Positions 45,133-55,814 of a stretch of DNA of 64,000 nt are shown piece by piece. Every line of letters starts with the position of its first letter. The stretch's first letter is position 1. The notes under the pieces were generated by a model. That model saw only the letters and a list, made by a program, of their open reading frames with translations. It did no database searches and was not told the DNA's origin. A program made the position numbers and the translations under genes. The stretch is from Auriscalpium vulgare (Eukaryota; Basidiomycota; Agaricomycetes; Russulales; Auriscalpiaceae). The stretch is from assembly GCA_019915015.1 (NCBI GenBank), contig JAHBBC010000036.1, forward strand, positions 62,001 through 126,000, given 5' to 3'.

Positions 45133-45145
45133 GTTTGACTCGACC
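45133..45145 (+). other. Putative self-priming primer-binding site
   Basis: Directly after the 5' LTR the sequence is gtttgactcgacc. The core ttgactcgac (45135-45144) is the exact reverse complement of gtcgagtcaa at 45059-45068 inside the LTR. No TGG-type tRNA site is present. Tf1-class elements prime reverse transcription from the 5' end of their own RNA by such pairing. Confidence 0.55.
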
Positions 45146-45239
45146 ACCCCACTCGAAACCCTACCTTTGCTTCTTAACTTCTTCTCGACATCTCAACACT
45201 CGACACTAGCCCCTATTTCTCTCATACATTTCTGCTAAT

Positions 45240-46397
45240 ATGTCCGCAGCAGGCTACGACGAAAATCCCTGGCCCAGCACCACTGGGAACATCTCCCAGG
45301 ACCAGGTACCCGCTCAAGAGACAGCTGAAACTGCTCCACAGGTACCTCCGAGTAATCCGACCTGGCAGGACTTCAGTGCGATGCTGGAGACACTCAAGGG
45401 CGTCAGCCGACAGGTACAATACGCTGACGACAATCAGCGACGTATCGGCGCCGCTCTTGAGGCCCTTACGGAACGTATTCACAGCGCCCCGCAGCCTGCA
45501 GCGGCTGCGCAATCCACCCGTACTCGCGATTTCGACGACGTCCCTCGTGGCGTCGCTCGATTCAAGGAACCACGCGTGTTCACGGGTAAAGCGACTGACG
45601 TCGAACCGTTCATTGACGAGATCGAGGCGGCCGTCGAGCTGTCTCGTGCCTCGCTCCCTACTGACTATCACAGGGCTTTGTATTTGCAGTCGTACCTCGC
45701 CGACGGCTCCGCCAAGAGCTGGTTCACGGCTATCAAGAAGAGCAACGAGGAATTGCTCTACGACTTCCGCGACCTCATCATCGATTTCCGAGAGAATTTC
45801 GGCGACAGCGACGTCGTCGGAACGGCTCTACGCAAGATCGAAGCACTCAAGCAGACTGGCTCGTGCTCGAGCTACGCGTCTCGTTTCCGAGAGCTACTGG
45901 TCTACGTTGACTTCTCCGAAGCGACGAAGATCCAGAAGTTCTATGAGGGTCTGAAGGAAGAAGTCAAAGACCTTTTCGTCTCTGTTCCTGTTGTTCCTAC
46001 TGAGTTTGACAGGTACGTCGCGAAAGCGACCGAGCTCGATAACCGCGTGCACAAGCGTAACATCGAGAAGAATCGCACCAAATCGTCCTTTAACGACAAG
46101 GACAAGGGCAAGGCTAAGCAACAGCCTTCAACTCCGCGTTCCGGTCAGGCGTCCTCGTCGACGACGCAGACCGCACCACCCGCCTCGCACTCGTCGGTTG
46201 TACCCATGGAGATCGACGCGACCAAGGTCCGCGCCCCTCTCACACAAACCGAGAAGGATCGTCGCCGCCGCGACGGTCTGTGCATCTACTGCGGGCAAGG
46301 TAATCATGTCATTTCGAACTGCCCTAACATGTCCGAGCGCGCGAAGAAGAACTTTGCCTCGCGCGCTCCTGCGTCCTCGTCGTCGGGAAAAGCCTAG
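45240..46397 (+). CDS. Gag of chromovirus 2
   Basis: Intact 385-aa structural protein starting at the first ATG after the LTR leader. A retrotransposon-gag capsid domain spans about residues 100-260 (FTGKATDVEPFIDEIE, AKSWFTAI, FREN). A basic Lys/Arg linker and a CCHC zinc knuckle (CIYCGQGNHVISNC, near residue 355) bind RNA. The frame ends at TAG 46395-46397, immediately after the slippery GGGAAAA, so a fraction of ribosomes would be expected to continue into pol. Confidence 0.93.
   Translation: MSAAGYDENPWPSTTGNISQDQVPAQETAETAPQVPPSNPTWQDFSAMLETLKGVSRQVQYADDNQRRIGAALEALTERIHSAPQPAAAAQSTRTRDFDDVPRGVARFKEPRVFTGKATDVEPFIDEIEAAVELSRASLPTDYHRALYLQSYLADGSAKSWFTAIKKSNEELLYDFRDLIIDFRENFGDSDVVGTALRKIEALKQTGSCSSYASRFRELLVYVDFSEATKIQKFYEGLKEEVKDLFVSVPVVPTEFDRYVAKATELDNRVHKRNIEKNRTKSSFNDKDKGKAKQQPSTPRSGQASSSTTQTAPPASHSSVVPMEIDATKVRAPLTQTEKDRRRRDGLCIYCGQGNHVISNCPNMSERAKKNFASRAPASSSSGKA
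46385..46391 (+). promoter_or_regulatory. -1 ribosomal frameshift heptamer GGGAAAA
   Basis: In the gag frame the bases read G GGA AAA, a canonical X XXY YYZ slippery heptamer, one sense codon before the gag TAG. Slipping back one base continues as AGC CTA GCC and stays open into protease-RT. Four bases downstream AGCCGG (46396-46401) can pair with CCGGCT (46424-46429), a possible stimulatory stem. Confidence 0.7.
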
Positions 46398-49300
46398 CCG
46401 GCTGCTCCCACGTCCCAGGGCATCCGGCTGACGATGGGACACGTCTCTCAGCAACGGCTTTCACGCCGGAGCCCACGCATGTTCGTGCAACGGACAACAC
46501 GTTCATGCCTGCGTATCGTTCTAACCCGTCCTTCATATTCGCTTCATCCGCGCCCATGCTTAACTCACCAGACCATTTCTTTGTGTCTGTCACACTCTCT
46601 TTTCCTAACCGTTCTCCTCTGCACACGTACGCGCTCGTGGACAGCGGCGCAACGACGTCGTGCATTTCGGAGCGCTTTGCGACGCGTCATTCTCTTTCGC
46701 GACGTCTCAAGGACGTTCCGGTTCCCATCATGGCGGTTGACGATCGCCCGATTGCTTCTGGCCTGATCACCCAGGATGTAGTCACTAACCTTTCGGTGGG
46801 AGCTCACTCTGAATTTATAGCGCTGGCTGTTGTCGCAGTCGGCTATCCTGTCATTTTAGGTCTCGATTGGCTCCAACGCCACAATCCCAACATCGATTGG
46901 GTTGATTCCAACCTCACCCTCGATTGTTGCGGACTTGCTCGAACACACCCAGTCACCATCTCTGCGAGAGGCTCCGGTCTCGCGCCCCGACTCACTCGTC
47001 CTTCGCTCAACTCGACTACATCCGTCGGCATAGGCTTCGGTCTAACTGGCGCGACTGCGTTCGCTTCAACAACAATCCGCCCGACACCCGATGCATCACC
47101 ACGGCAGGATCGCGCATCCTCGCCAAGTCCTTCGACTCCTCGACCCTCGCTACTCTCGTCCCTCGTTCAGTGGAATGGCTCCGGTCGCTCTACTCCCTCG
47201 CTCACACCTGCGCCCAACATTCGCACCATTTCACCTCGCAAATTCGCTAAGGCCGCGCGTGCGCAACCGCATGATGTCTGCCTCATTCGTTTCCTCCCCA
47301 CTGGTTCGCCCGCATTCATTTCGGCGACCAGTTCGACATCCTCACCTCTTGACGACCTCGATGCCGACCCTCCACCCGCTGCGTCTGGTGACGACCTCGC
47401 GCAGCATATCCCGGCCAAGTACATGCCGTGGGCATCGACCGTCTTTTCCTCTTCCGAGTTCGACAAACTCCCAGCGCATCGTTCGTTCGATGTCGACATC
47501 GAGCTCGAGGAGGGGAAAGATCCACCATTCGGTCCACTATACCGCCTCACGCCTCAAGAACGCGAAGCGCTAGCCGAGTACGTCAACACCAATCTCGAGC
47601 GCGGGCACATCCGTAGCTCGACATCCTCTGCTGGCGCACCCGTCCTATTCATCCGCAAGAAGACGGGCAACCTTCGCCTCTGCGTCGACTATCGCGGACT
47701 CAACGCGATCACGAAGAAGAACCGCTACCCAGTTCCGCTTGTGCACGACCTGCTCGATCGTGTACAGGGCTGCAAAGTATTCACGCTCATCGATCTCGTT
47801 TCAGCTTACTCTCATTTGCGTATCAAGGAGGGTGACGAGTGGAAGACCGCTTTCCGCACGCCCCTCGGACTATTCGAGCACCTCGTCGTGCCGTATGGTT
47901 TAACTAACGCACCCGCGTCTTTCCAGGCATTTATCCAGGACGTCCTACGAGACTTACTCGACATCGTATGTGTCGTCTACCTCGACGACATACTCATCTT
48001 CTCGAGAACTCAAGAAGAGCACGACAAACACGTTGCGCTCGTTCTCGATCGTCTTCGCGACGCTCATCTCTGCGTTAACCCCGCGAAATGCGAGTGGGAC
48101 AAGGCAGAGGTGGAGTATCTGGGCTACATCGTCGGCGCTGAAGGCGTCAAGATGAACCCCAAGAAGCTCGCGACGATTACCGACTGGCCCGTGCCCAGTT
48201 CGGTGAAGGAACTTCAGTCTTTCCTTGGTTTTGCTAACTTCTACCGTCGTTTCGTTGACGGTTATGCTCGCATCACCACTCCGCTTGTCGCACTGACCAA
48301 GAAGAACATCGTCTTTGAATTTTCAGATGCTACGCGCGACGCATTCGAACGCCTCAAGCGTGCGTTCACGTCCTACCCAGTGCTACGCCACTATAATCCG
48401 CTCGCGCCGTGCACGCTCAGCACCGACGCGTCCGACTTCGCCATCTCTGGCGTCTGTCAACAGCCGGACGACGAAGGTCAACTTCATCCGATCGCCTACT
48501 ACTCGCGCAAGCTTGCACCGGCGGAAATCAATTACGAGATCCACGACAAGGAACTACTCGCTATTGTCGATTCGTTTCGCGATATGCGGGCGTGGCTACT
48601 CGGTTCGCCGTTTCCTATTTCTGTCATCTCTGATCACAAGAACCTCGAGTACTTCATGTCCTCGAAGGTTCTCAACCGCCGTCAGGCGCGTTGGGCTATG
48701 TTTCTGTCTGATTTTGACTTCCGGTTGACCTGGGGTCCCGGATCGTCGAACGTTGCGGATCCTCCATCGCGACGAGCTGACTTCGTCCCTAAAAAGGGGG
48801 ATGACACCCTCCTGGTGCAGAACCGGACGATACTCACTGCTAAACACACAGAACATCTTTTTCCTTCACAGGTTTCATCATCATCGAGCTCTACGACGCT
48901 CAGCGCCCTCACCACTCTCTCCATCGACAGTTCAACGCTTCTCGAGCGCTTCAAAGACGCGTTTCGAGAAGATGTCGAATGGCGCGAAGCGCTCGTTCAT
49001 GGCAACTCGGACTTCACGTCCGAGGGTGGACTTGTGTTCCACAAAGGAAAACTCTTTGTCCCTCGACCACTACGTGCTGACATTCTTCACTCGCGTCATG
49101 ATCTTCCATCCACAGGACACCCTGGTCGTACTCGCACGCTTGGGTTGGTCTCTCGAGACTATTCCTGGCCCGGCATGCAGACCTTCGTGCGTCGCTACGT
49201 TGAAGCATGCGATACTTGTGCGCGTATCAAGACGCCGCGTCACAAACCGTATGGGCTTCTCAAGCCGCTCGACATTCCTTCACGCCCGTGGAAGGCAATC

Positions 49301-50641
49301 ACCATGGACTTCATCGTAAAGCTTCCTCTTTCTCATGGCTTCGATTCTATTTGGGTCGTGTGCGATCGTCTCACGCGCTACGCGCATTTCGTTCCTTGTA
49401 ACGAGACGATCGACGCGCCTGGGTTGGCCTGGTTGTTCCTCGACAGGATCTTCCGCTACCATGGCCTTCCCGATTCTATCATTTCGGATCGTGGTTCTGT
49501 TTTCATTTCGCGTTTTTGGACTGAGCTTCTTTCCCTGCTCAAGATTGAGTCTCGGACGTCGACGGCGTATCACCCGCAGACTGACGGTCTGACGGAGCGC
49601 ACGAATCAGACGCTCGAGACGTACTTACGTGCATATTGTTCTTATCAACAGGACGATTGGGTCGACTACCTCCCTCTGGGAGAGTTCGCCTTCAACAACC
49701 TCGAGAACAGTTCCACGCACCAAAGTCCCTTCTTCGCCAATTTCGCTTTCCACCCCACCTTCGAGCCGCAACTCACCGAGCGTTCCAGCGTTCCCGCTGC
49801 GGACGACCTCGCGACTCGTCTCGACGTCATCCATGCCGAATTGCGCGCCGAGTTATTGCACGCGCAAGCTTTGCAGTCCAAGTACTACAACGAGAAGTCG
49901 CTACCTGCTCCGGAGTTCAAGCCTGACCAGCTCGTCTGGCTACTCCGTCGCAATATCAAGACTACACGTCCTTCTCTCAAGCTCGATCATCGCCGTCTCG
50001 GCCCGTACCCCATCATTCGCAAAATAGGCTCATCCGCTTACCTCCTTCGTCTCCCTTCCTACCTCTCTCGTCTTCACCCCGTATTCAACGTCTCACTCCT
50101 TGAACCGTATCGTGACCCCTCCGACTTCCATCCTCATTCCTCTCCGACTCCTTTCGAACTCGCCGAAGATGCCGCGTTGCAAATTCAGTCGCTCCAGGAC
50201 TGTCGCAAGATTGGTCATCGTTTCGAGTACCTCGTTCGCTGGAAGTCGCTCCCCGAGTCCGAAAACTCGTGGGTTCCCTTGTCCGACATCCCTACCACCC
50301 AGAACGAACTCATCGACCGCTTCCACCGCCGTCATCCTCGCGCGCCTCGTCCCCACGCCGTTGTCATTAACAAATTATTCTCTATTCCTATTTCTTCCGA
50401 TCCAGTTGCCGTTGACCCGCTCGTTCCTCCCTCTGCCCAGATGCCCTCCGCGCCGCTCCCGTCCACACCGCTGCCCTCCGCGTCGTCCGCTCGTCCCGCC
50501 GTACCCGTTGCCGCTCCGCGCCCTCCGTCCCCGCCGGTCGTACGACAGAACTTAGGGTCTGTGTACGAACCTGCGCTGCAGACCACGACTCGCTCAGGTC
50601 GCGTGTCCAAGCCGGCCGTCAGGCTGGATCCAAGTCTTTGA
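46392..50641 (+). CDS. Pol of chromovirus 2: protease, RT, RNase H, integrase, chromodomain
   Basis: The frame is open from the frameshift site; its first ATG is 46505 (1378 aa from there), but no promoter or leader suggests independent initiation. Counting from that ATG, aspartic protease has LVDSGATT at about 45-52 and the VILGLDWL flap partner. Reverse transcriptase has FIRKKTGNLRLCVDYRGLN and VYLDD near 490. RNase H contains STDASDFA. Integrase has an HHCC finger (HSRHDLP... CDTC, from about 862) and DDE residues in TMDFIVKLP (about 934), SDRGSVF (about 993) and LTERTNQ (about 1030). The GPY/F-type module (GPYPIIRKIG) and a chromodomain (FEYLVRWKSLPESENSW, about 1235-1260) follow. A Pro/Ser-rich tail closes the protein. 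No break seen. Confidence 0.95.
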
Positions 50642-50664
50642 GCAGCCCCTTCGTCCGTGACCCT

Positions 50665-50678
50665 AGAAAGGGGGATGA
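50665..50678 (+). other. Polypurine tract of chromovirus 2
   Basis: The sequence agaaagggggatga directly abuts the 3' LTR, matching the usual position and composition of the plus-strand primer. Confidence 0.75.
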
Positions 50679-50951
50679 TGTCATGGGCATGGTCACTTAC
50701 TTACCAACGGACATTCTACGTACGTTCACGGACTCGTTCTCATCGTGCGCGTGTTGTGTATCCAACAGACTCGTTCTCTATTCGCCTCGTACTTACTTGA
50801 CTCGGCAGACTCTTATGTTTACGTGTGTTTGGTTCGTGGCTCGCTCATAGTCGCCTCTCGCTCATGTACTTCTCCTTGTCGAGTCAACGCCAGCAACGAG
50901 CACCCGCTCTGTTCTCGAACCTCCTCTGCTTCTCACACTCGGCCCGTTACA
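50679..50951 (+). repeat. 3' LTR of chromovirus 2
   Basis: Same length and apparently the same sequence as 44860-45132, followed by the CGGGA target duplication. Confidence 0.93.
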
Positions 50952-51489
50952 CGGGACGGGTGGACGGCCTTCCTTCCATTGGAGCGGAGGACGTATGAGT
51001 CCGACGATAAGATCGCGCTGGCTTGCTCGCAGCGGGCAGCACTTCGCTGCATGCGCAGATACTGTACCATGCCGTCGTCGACGCGAGACGGTAGAGCTCT
51101 CTGAGCACGGTAGGCGGGACAATCCATAGAAGTGCAGACGGACGAGATGCTCTGTTGTATTGGCTGTACCTAACATACTAGTGCTCTTGTAGCCGGGGTC
51201 AAGCCAAGTACAGTCCGACACGACAGCAAAACAGTATGATCCAGAACGTCACGGGAAGTATAGCATGCGAATGTAGTCGCGAGACAGCAACGAGTAAGCT
51301 CGAGACAAATTGACGTCTGGCGCCGCCAACCGGCCCCGATCAGCCAGGCTGAGCGCGCACCCGTTAGGCTGCTATTGACTGGGCCCCGATGGCTATAACT
51401 TAGAGGCTAGTGCGTACGCCTCTCAACATTCCTTCGGTGCGTCCGACCGCTCTCCAGCCATTATGAACTTGGATCGAGGATGGGATGAT
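50952..51489. other. No recognisable gene
   Basis: Short frames only. The sequence separates chromovirus 2 from the amplified gene-pair array. Nothing else is seen. Confidence 0.5.
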
Positions 51490-51793
51490 CGATCGCAAGA
51501 TCAGCGCTTTTGATCAGAAAAAAGGCGGACGCGCAGCTGGATGTCGAGGTCGATGAGGAGGAACATGCGGCCGTCGCGTCTAAGCCAAACGGCAAGGTTA
51601 TAGACAGAAACTTTATAGACAGATTGAAACCGAGCGTTCAAGAAGCCAGCGACGTCGACGAGCAAGCTGCCAAGTACTTACGGACTAGCAAGATTATGCG
51701 TCCCGCCTTTGAGGTTCCCGACGCAACGCTTGCTGTAGCCTGCGGTTTGAGCCCTGAATAAGAAACAGACTGAGGTGCTTGTCGGTCGACAGT
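51490..51793. repeat. Left copy of the duplicated array segment (leader block)
   Basis: This block matches 54742-55077 at high identity (shared runs include cggcaaggttatagacag and gagcgttcaagaagcca). It is the outer part of a 1.9-kb tandem duplication. It contains an acidic open frame (QLDVEVDEEEHA) that is disrupted in the sister copy, so it is probably not coding now. Confidence 0.75.
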
Positions 51794-53126
51794 CACTGCG
51801 TTCAGGGCCCGGATACTATAGATTAAAGTATCTCCGACCACGTCAGCTACTCGGAGTCCCGGAAGCGGGGAGTGAAACTCGGCAAGTAGACCGAACAAGA
51901 CGGGACCACGTCAAACACTAAGGGTTCGAGTAGACAGCCTGCTCGGACCGTAAGTACCTCGTCCGCTTGGATTCAAAGTAGCTGGGACCAGGTTGTAGTA
52001 GGCTCTTGTATTTTCCCTTGATTATTCATTATATGACACAGCAATAATTGAATTTATTTCAAAACTAATTATGTAATACACATGAGCTACAGGCCGGCAT
52101 CGTATCGACGCGCTCTCGAAGAAGTCGTCCAAGGGGTGGGAGGGAATTGGATCTTGACGCGCTTATGTGTTCGAACGCGACGACGCACAGGCGAGCTCAT
52201 GCCTAGCCTGGTGAAACAACAAGATGAGAACAGCAGCAAGAGGAAAGGAGAGTTATCTTACAGCGCATATATCTAGCTCCGCTGACCGACAGAGAGCCCT
52301 CAGTTCTCCGGATCGTGGCATACTGTAAGCTCCGCAGGTAGACAAGCCAGTAACAGAGAGCGCAGCAAGACAGCAGAGACCAGGGAGTCAGAGCACAGCA
52401 GAGTAGCGATAGCATGGCAGCGGAGGCAAGACACGACCGTCGGGCGCGCGTTAGCGGCGCATAGATGTTCAACATATCGACGCACCTTGTTTTCCAATCC
52501 TCCGAACGTTATATGAGCACCGTAACGTCTCCCCCTGCTCACTGTAACCGGAGGCGCTCCCTCCCGAGCTCGTTGTCGTGTGACTGAAGGTCGGAGCGAT
52601 CTTCAGGGGCTATGGCCTAGCGCGCCGATATTCCACGCATGTGCTCGTCCACGGCGGTCCTGGATCATGGGACGCGAACGTAAGTGTACACCGTGCGTGT
52701 GAAATCGCCGTGGGGGCCAGGGAAAGGGGAGGAAGGGTGGTGGTGACCGAAGATGCATGATGGGGTGATGGGAGAAGGTAAGAGTCGCAAGCAGACGGCG
52801 CGCGACTTTGACGAAATCTCAAGTTGCCAAACGATTGCGTCACAGAGCGTCATCGTCAGCCCCACCCCGTAGCACACCAGCTACTTTGACATTTTCGACG
52901 ACGAAAATACCCAGGGAGTTGCTCCAGCTACTTGAAGCCAAAGCATCTCCGATCAGCCGAACTACTTGCCTTTGCCACATCCATCTACTTGATATCCTAG
53001 CACGTCAACTACTCCGAACTACTACCAAGTACATTTACCCTAGGTACGTTGTCTACTTCACCCGCCTCGCACACCTCAAGTAGCTCATCTTCTTTATATT
53101 AGGGAATTCGGGCCCTGAACGCAGTG
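51794..53126. mobile_element. Non-autonomous CACTA-type DNA transposon (1.33 kb)
   Basis: The ends are inverted: CACTGCGTTCAGGGCCCG at 51794-51811 matches the reverse complement of 53109-53126 exactly for 18 bp (20 of 21 when extended). The flanks are a 3-bp direct repeat AGT (51791-51793, 53127-53129). A CACTR terminus plus 3-bp duplication is diagnostic of the CACTA/EnSpm superfamily. The subterminal 300 bp are full of CTACTT/AAGTAG repeats, the usual transposase-accessory binding pattern. The interior has no transposase-like frame. The paralogous segment at 55070-55085 is the uninterrupted empty site. Confidence 0.85.
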
Positions 53127-53411
53127 AGTGTCTATTGTCTCGAGAGTAAAGAAAGAACAGTATAAGCGCCCGTTGCAGCGGCTCACCACAGGCTCCGGCG
53201 CTTGCCGGCGAGATGACTCTGTCCTCGACTCCGACTTCAACTCACAGCAACTGTCCAACTTTCGCTTATCATGATTCTCAGGTATCGTGAGGCTCGAAAA
53301 GCCACGTCCGCATGCCTAGGCAGTGACGCTCTGAGGCTGTCCTAGCCCTTGCCAATTGTCATGCGGCCTGTGGCAGCTCAGGCCGGTCACTGTCGCAGTC
53401 TGACGATGGCA

Positions 53412-53625
53412 TCACGATGCGCCTTTCCTGCAATTGACGAATAAGTATCTAGCTCGCAACTTGCTTGTACCTGTTGCGACGCCGCTTGGGAGCCTTAGCT
53501 GCAGCGGCATCGCCAGTCGCATCCGGCGCGGCAATCCAATTGTCTTGCGAGAACTTCGTCGTCATCATTTGGGGCTGTCCATCCAGCTCAATAATATCTG
53601 TCGGCACGTCTGTGACCCCTTCCGT
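53412..53625 (-). other. Possible remnant of a third, divergent gene of the array
   Basis: An exon-like stretch (53625-53471) reads TEGVTDVPTDIIELDGQP, continues to KAPKRRRNR, and joins across a 43-bp intron to KGAS and a stop. Related sequence lies on the same strand at 55400-55610 (one extra C shifts the frame) and near 58300-58400 (TESKGVADMSTETIELYYGQSE, early stop). The three copies differ in frame, so if this was a gene it is decaying. It points away from the coiled-coil gene start. Confidence 0.3.
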
Positions 53626-53835
53626 CTATTGTGGACTTTCAATTTCGTAGCAGCTGGCGTCTCTTTGACGACGGCAATGTCTTCCAACTTGTCGCGCGTT
53701 GTTAATTGTGTCACTTGAGGCTTATGAGCTTAGGAATGGCTGCAGTTCTGACCAAAACTTCCACTACATCGCATTGGTATGTCCGACCATTCCGTTTCAC
53801 TGCCGACACTGACTGAGCTCACGGCAGATAACACA

Positions 53836-54344
53836 ATGGACGCCACCACTGAAGTCGTTGCAAGACAGACAGAGCTCGCGAAACGTTACCACAATAGCTG
53901 GGAGGTGCTAGAAGCGGAAGGCCATTCTCCCGACGAAATTGGAGCTCGTGCGTGCAGAACACCCTGTCTCTGTCACTCTCCTGACCGGAACGCGCAGTGA
54001 TGTACAGGATGCACGACGCAGAGACATTCCAAGCCGTAATGGACGACAACAAGCGTGCTTTGAATGCGGCCAAGGAATACATCCACGATTCCTCCGCACG
54101 AACGAGGGAATCTCTTGATGACCTGAATCAGAGTGTACAGCGCTATGTGGCGGACGTCAACTATGTTCGAGACACTATCAATAAGTTAGAAATAGAGGCC
54201 AACCGTGAGTTAGAGTTCTACATCGAGCTCAACGCGCGGCTGGCGGAGTTTTCGAGGAGGATTATGCAGATGACTGAAGAGGAACTCCGCACTTTAGACA
54301 TACCTGCGATCAAAGATACCCTGCGCCAGCTGATGACATGTTGA
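53836..54344 (+). CDS. Small coiled-coil protein, array copy 1
   Basis: Exons 53836-53947 and 53998-54344 (50-bp intron, donor GTGCGT, acceptor CGCAG) give 152 aa. The start is the ATG shared by all three copies (MDATTEV); a frame upstream to 53779 is not preserved in copy 3 and is treated as leader. The N-terminus (ARQTELAKRYHNSWEVLEAEG) is followed by a long alpha-helical, heptad-patterned region (SARTRESLDDLNQSVQRYV, then INKLEIEANRELEFYIEL). It ends TEEELRTLDIPAIKDTLRQL. It has no membrane segment or known domain. It faces the remnant partner gene tail to tail, 33 bp apart. Intact frame despite divergence suggests it is, or recently was, functional. Confidence 0.72.
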
Positions 54345-54377
54345 CGTAGGTTATTATATAGTATAGGTTGGTTGTCG

Positions 54378-54735
54378 CTATACATGGGAAGAAGGTCCGA
54401 TTTTGTATAAAGCTTCCATATGGTTGAGTAGCATCGAGCTGCGCTGCTGACATACCGTCTTTTCGTCCCTTCTGGCCTCCGAAACTAAGTCAAGAGCGTG
54501 AACTTGACGTTTCGTCTCGGAGTCTTTCTTGGAAAGCTGGTTCTTGAGGGATCGTATCTCTGCATCAGCCTGCGCTGCATTCCTTGCTGCGTCGGCCTGG
54601 AGCTTTTGAATTATTCCACTCATCGTGCGAAGCTCGGTGGCAGCTAAAAAAAAGGCAGGTCAGCCGGTGCATACACACATCACGGAGATAGCAACTTTTC
54701 TCAAGTGTTTTGTGGTTGCTCAGTTTTGATTGAGG
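54378..54735 (-). pseudogene. Truncated bHLH-ZIP-like gene, array copy 1
   Basis: Only the last exon (54643-54378) and the intron-proximal end of the preceding exon (to 54735, NHKTLEK) remain. Similarity to the complete copy at 56352-57698 stops abruptly at 54735/54736. There the leader block of the next repeat unit begins, marking a tandem-duplication breakpoint. The last exon keeps an open coiled-coil frame (IQKLQADAARNAAQADAEIRS... IGPSSHV), but bHLH and N-terminal regions and promoter are missing. Confidence 0.75.
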
Positions 54736-54741
54736 AACATT

Positions 54742-55077
54742 CGATCGCAACTGAAGATCAGCGCTTTGATTAAGCCGTGCGAAGAGATGCGGACGAGTAG
54801 TAGGCCAGCCTCGCGCAGCTGGATGTCGAGGTCGATGAGGAGGAGCATGCGAACCGTCGCGCCCAAGCCGCACGGCAAGGTTATAGACAGAAACTTTATG
54901 GAAAGAAACCGAGCGTTCAAGAAGCCAACGACGTCGACGAACAAGCTACCAAGTACTACCAGTGACTAGCAAGATTCTGCATCCTGCCTTTGAGCTTCCC
55001 GACGGAATGCTAGCTGTAGCCTGGGGGTTTAGTGAAGAGTAAGAAGAAGACTGAGGTGCTTGTCTGTCGACAGTGGC
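54742..55077. repeat. Right copy of the duplicated array segment (leader block)
   Basis: Partner of 51490-51793. Here the block runs uninterrupted into the upstream region of the copy-2 coiled-coil gene through cagtggctgttgtctcgag, giving the pre-insertion state of the CACTA target. Confidence 0.75.
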
Positions 55078-55814
55078 TGTTGTCTCGAGCGTAAAGAAAG
55101 GCTGGAACAAATGCGAGACCAACAGTATAAGCGGCCGTTGCAGCGGCTCACCACCGTGACAAGGCTCCGGCGCTTGCCGGCGAGATGACTCTGTCCTCGA
55201 CTCCGACTTCAACTCACAGCAGCAACTGTTCACCTTTCACTTATCGTGAGTCTCAGTTATTGTGAGGCTCGAAAAGCCACGCCCGCATGCCTAGGCAGTG
55301 ACGCTCCGAGGCTGGTCCGAGCCCTTGCCAATTGTCATGCGGCGTGATACGCTCGCTGGCGGCGAGTCTGGCCGGTCGCAGTCTGGACGATAGCATCACG
55401 ACGTTCGTCTTTCCTGCGATTTATGAATAAGTATACAGCTCGTACCTGTTACGACTCCGCTTATGAGTCTGAGCTGCAGCGGCATCGCCAGTCGCATCCG
55501 GCGCGGCAACCCAATTGTCTTGCGAGAACTTCGTCGTCATCATTTGGGGGCTGTCCATCCAGCTCAATAATATCTGTCGGCACGTCTGTGACCCCTTCCG
55601 TCTATTGTGGACTTTCATTATGTAGCAGCTGACGTCTCTTTGACGACGGTATCTTCCAACTTGTCGCGCGTTGTTAATTGTGTCACTTGAGGCTTATAAG
55701 CTTAGAAATGTCTGCAGTCCTGGCCAAACTTTCCGCTACATCGCATTGATGATTGGTATGTCCGATCATTCCGTTGGACGGCCGACGCTGACTGAACTCA
55801 CAGGAGATAACTCG

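Larger units (their letters stand above)
44860..50951 (+). mobile_element. Full-length Ty3/gypsy chromovirus 2 (6.1 kb)
   Basis: LTRs of 273 bp (44860-45132, 50679-50951) look identical and run TG...CA. The 5-bp target duplication CGGGA is at 44855-44859 and 50952-50956. Gag and pol are intact on the plus strand and overlap in a -1 arrangement. A polypurine tract precedes the 3' LTR. With intact frames and matching LTRs, it looks young and possibly still active. It resembles the Tf1/sushi group in its putative self-priming and single chromodomain-tailed pol, but protease is in pol rather than in a single gag-pol frame. Confidence 0.95.
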
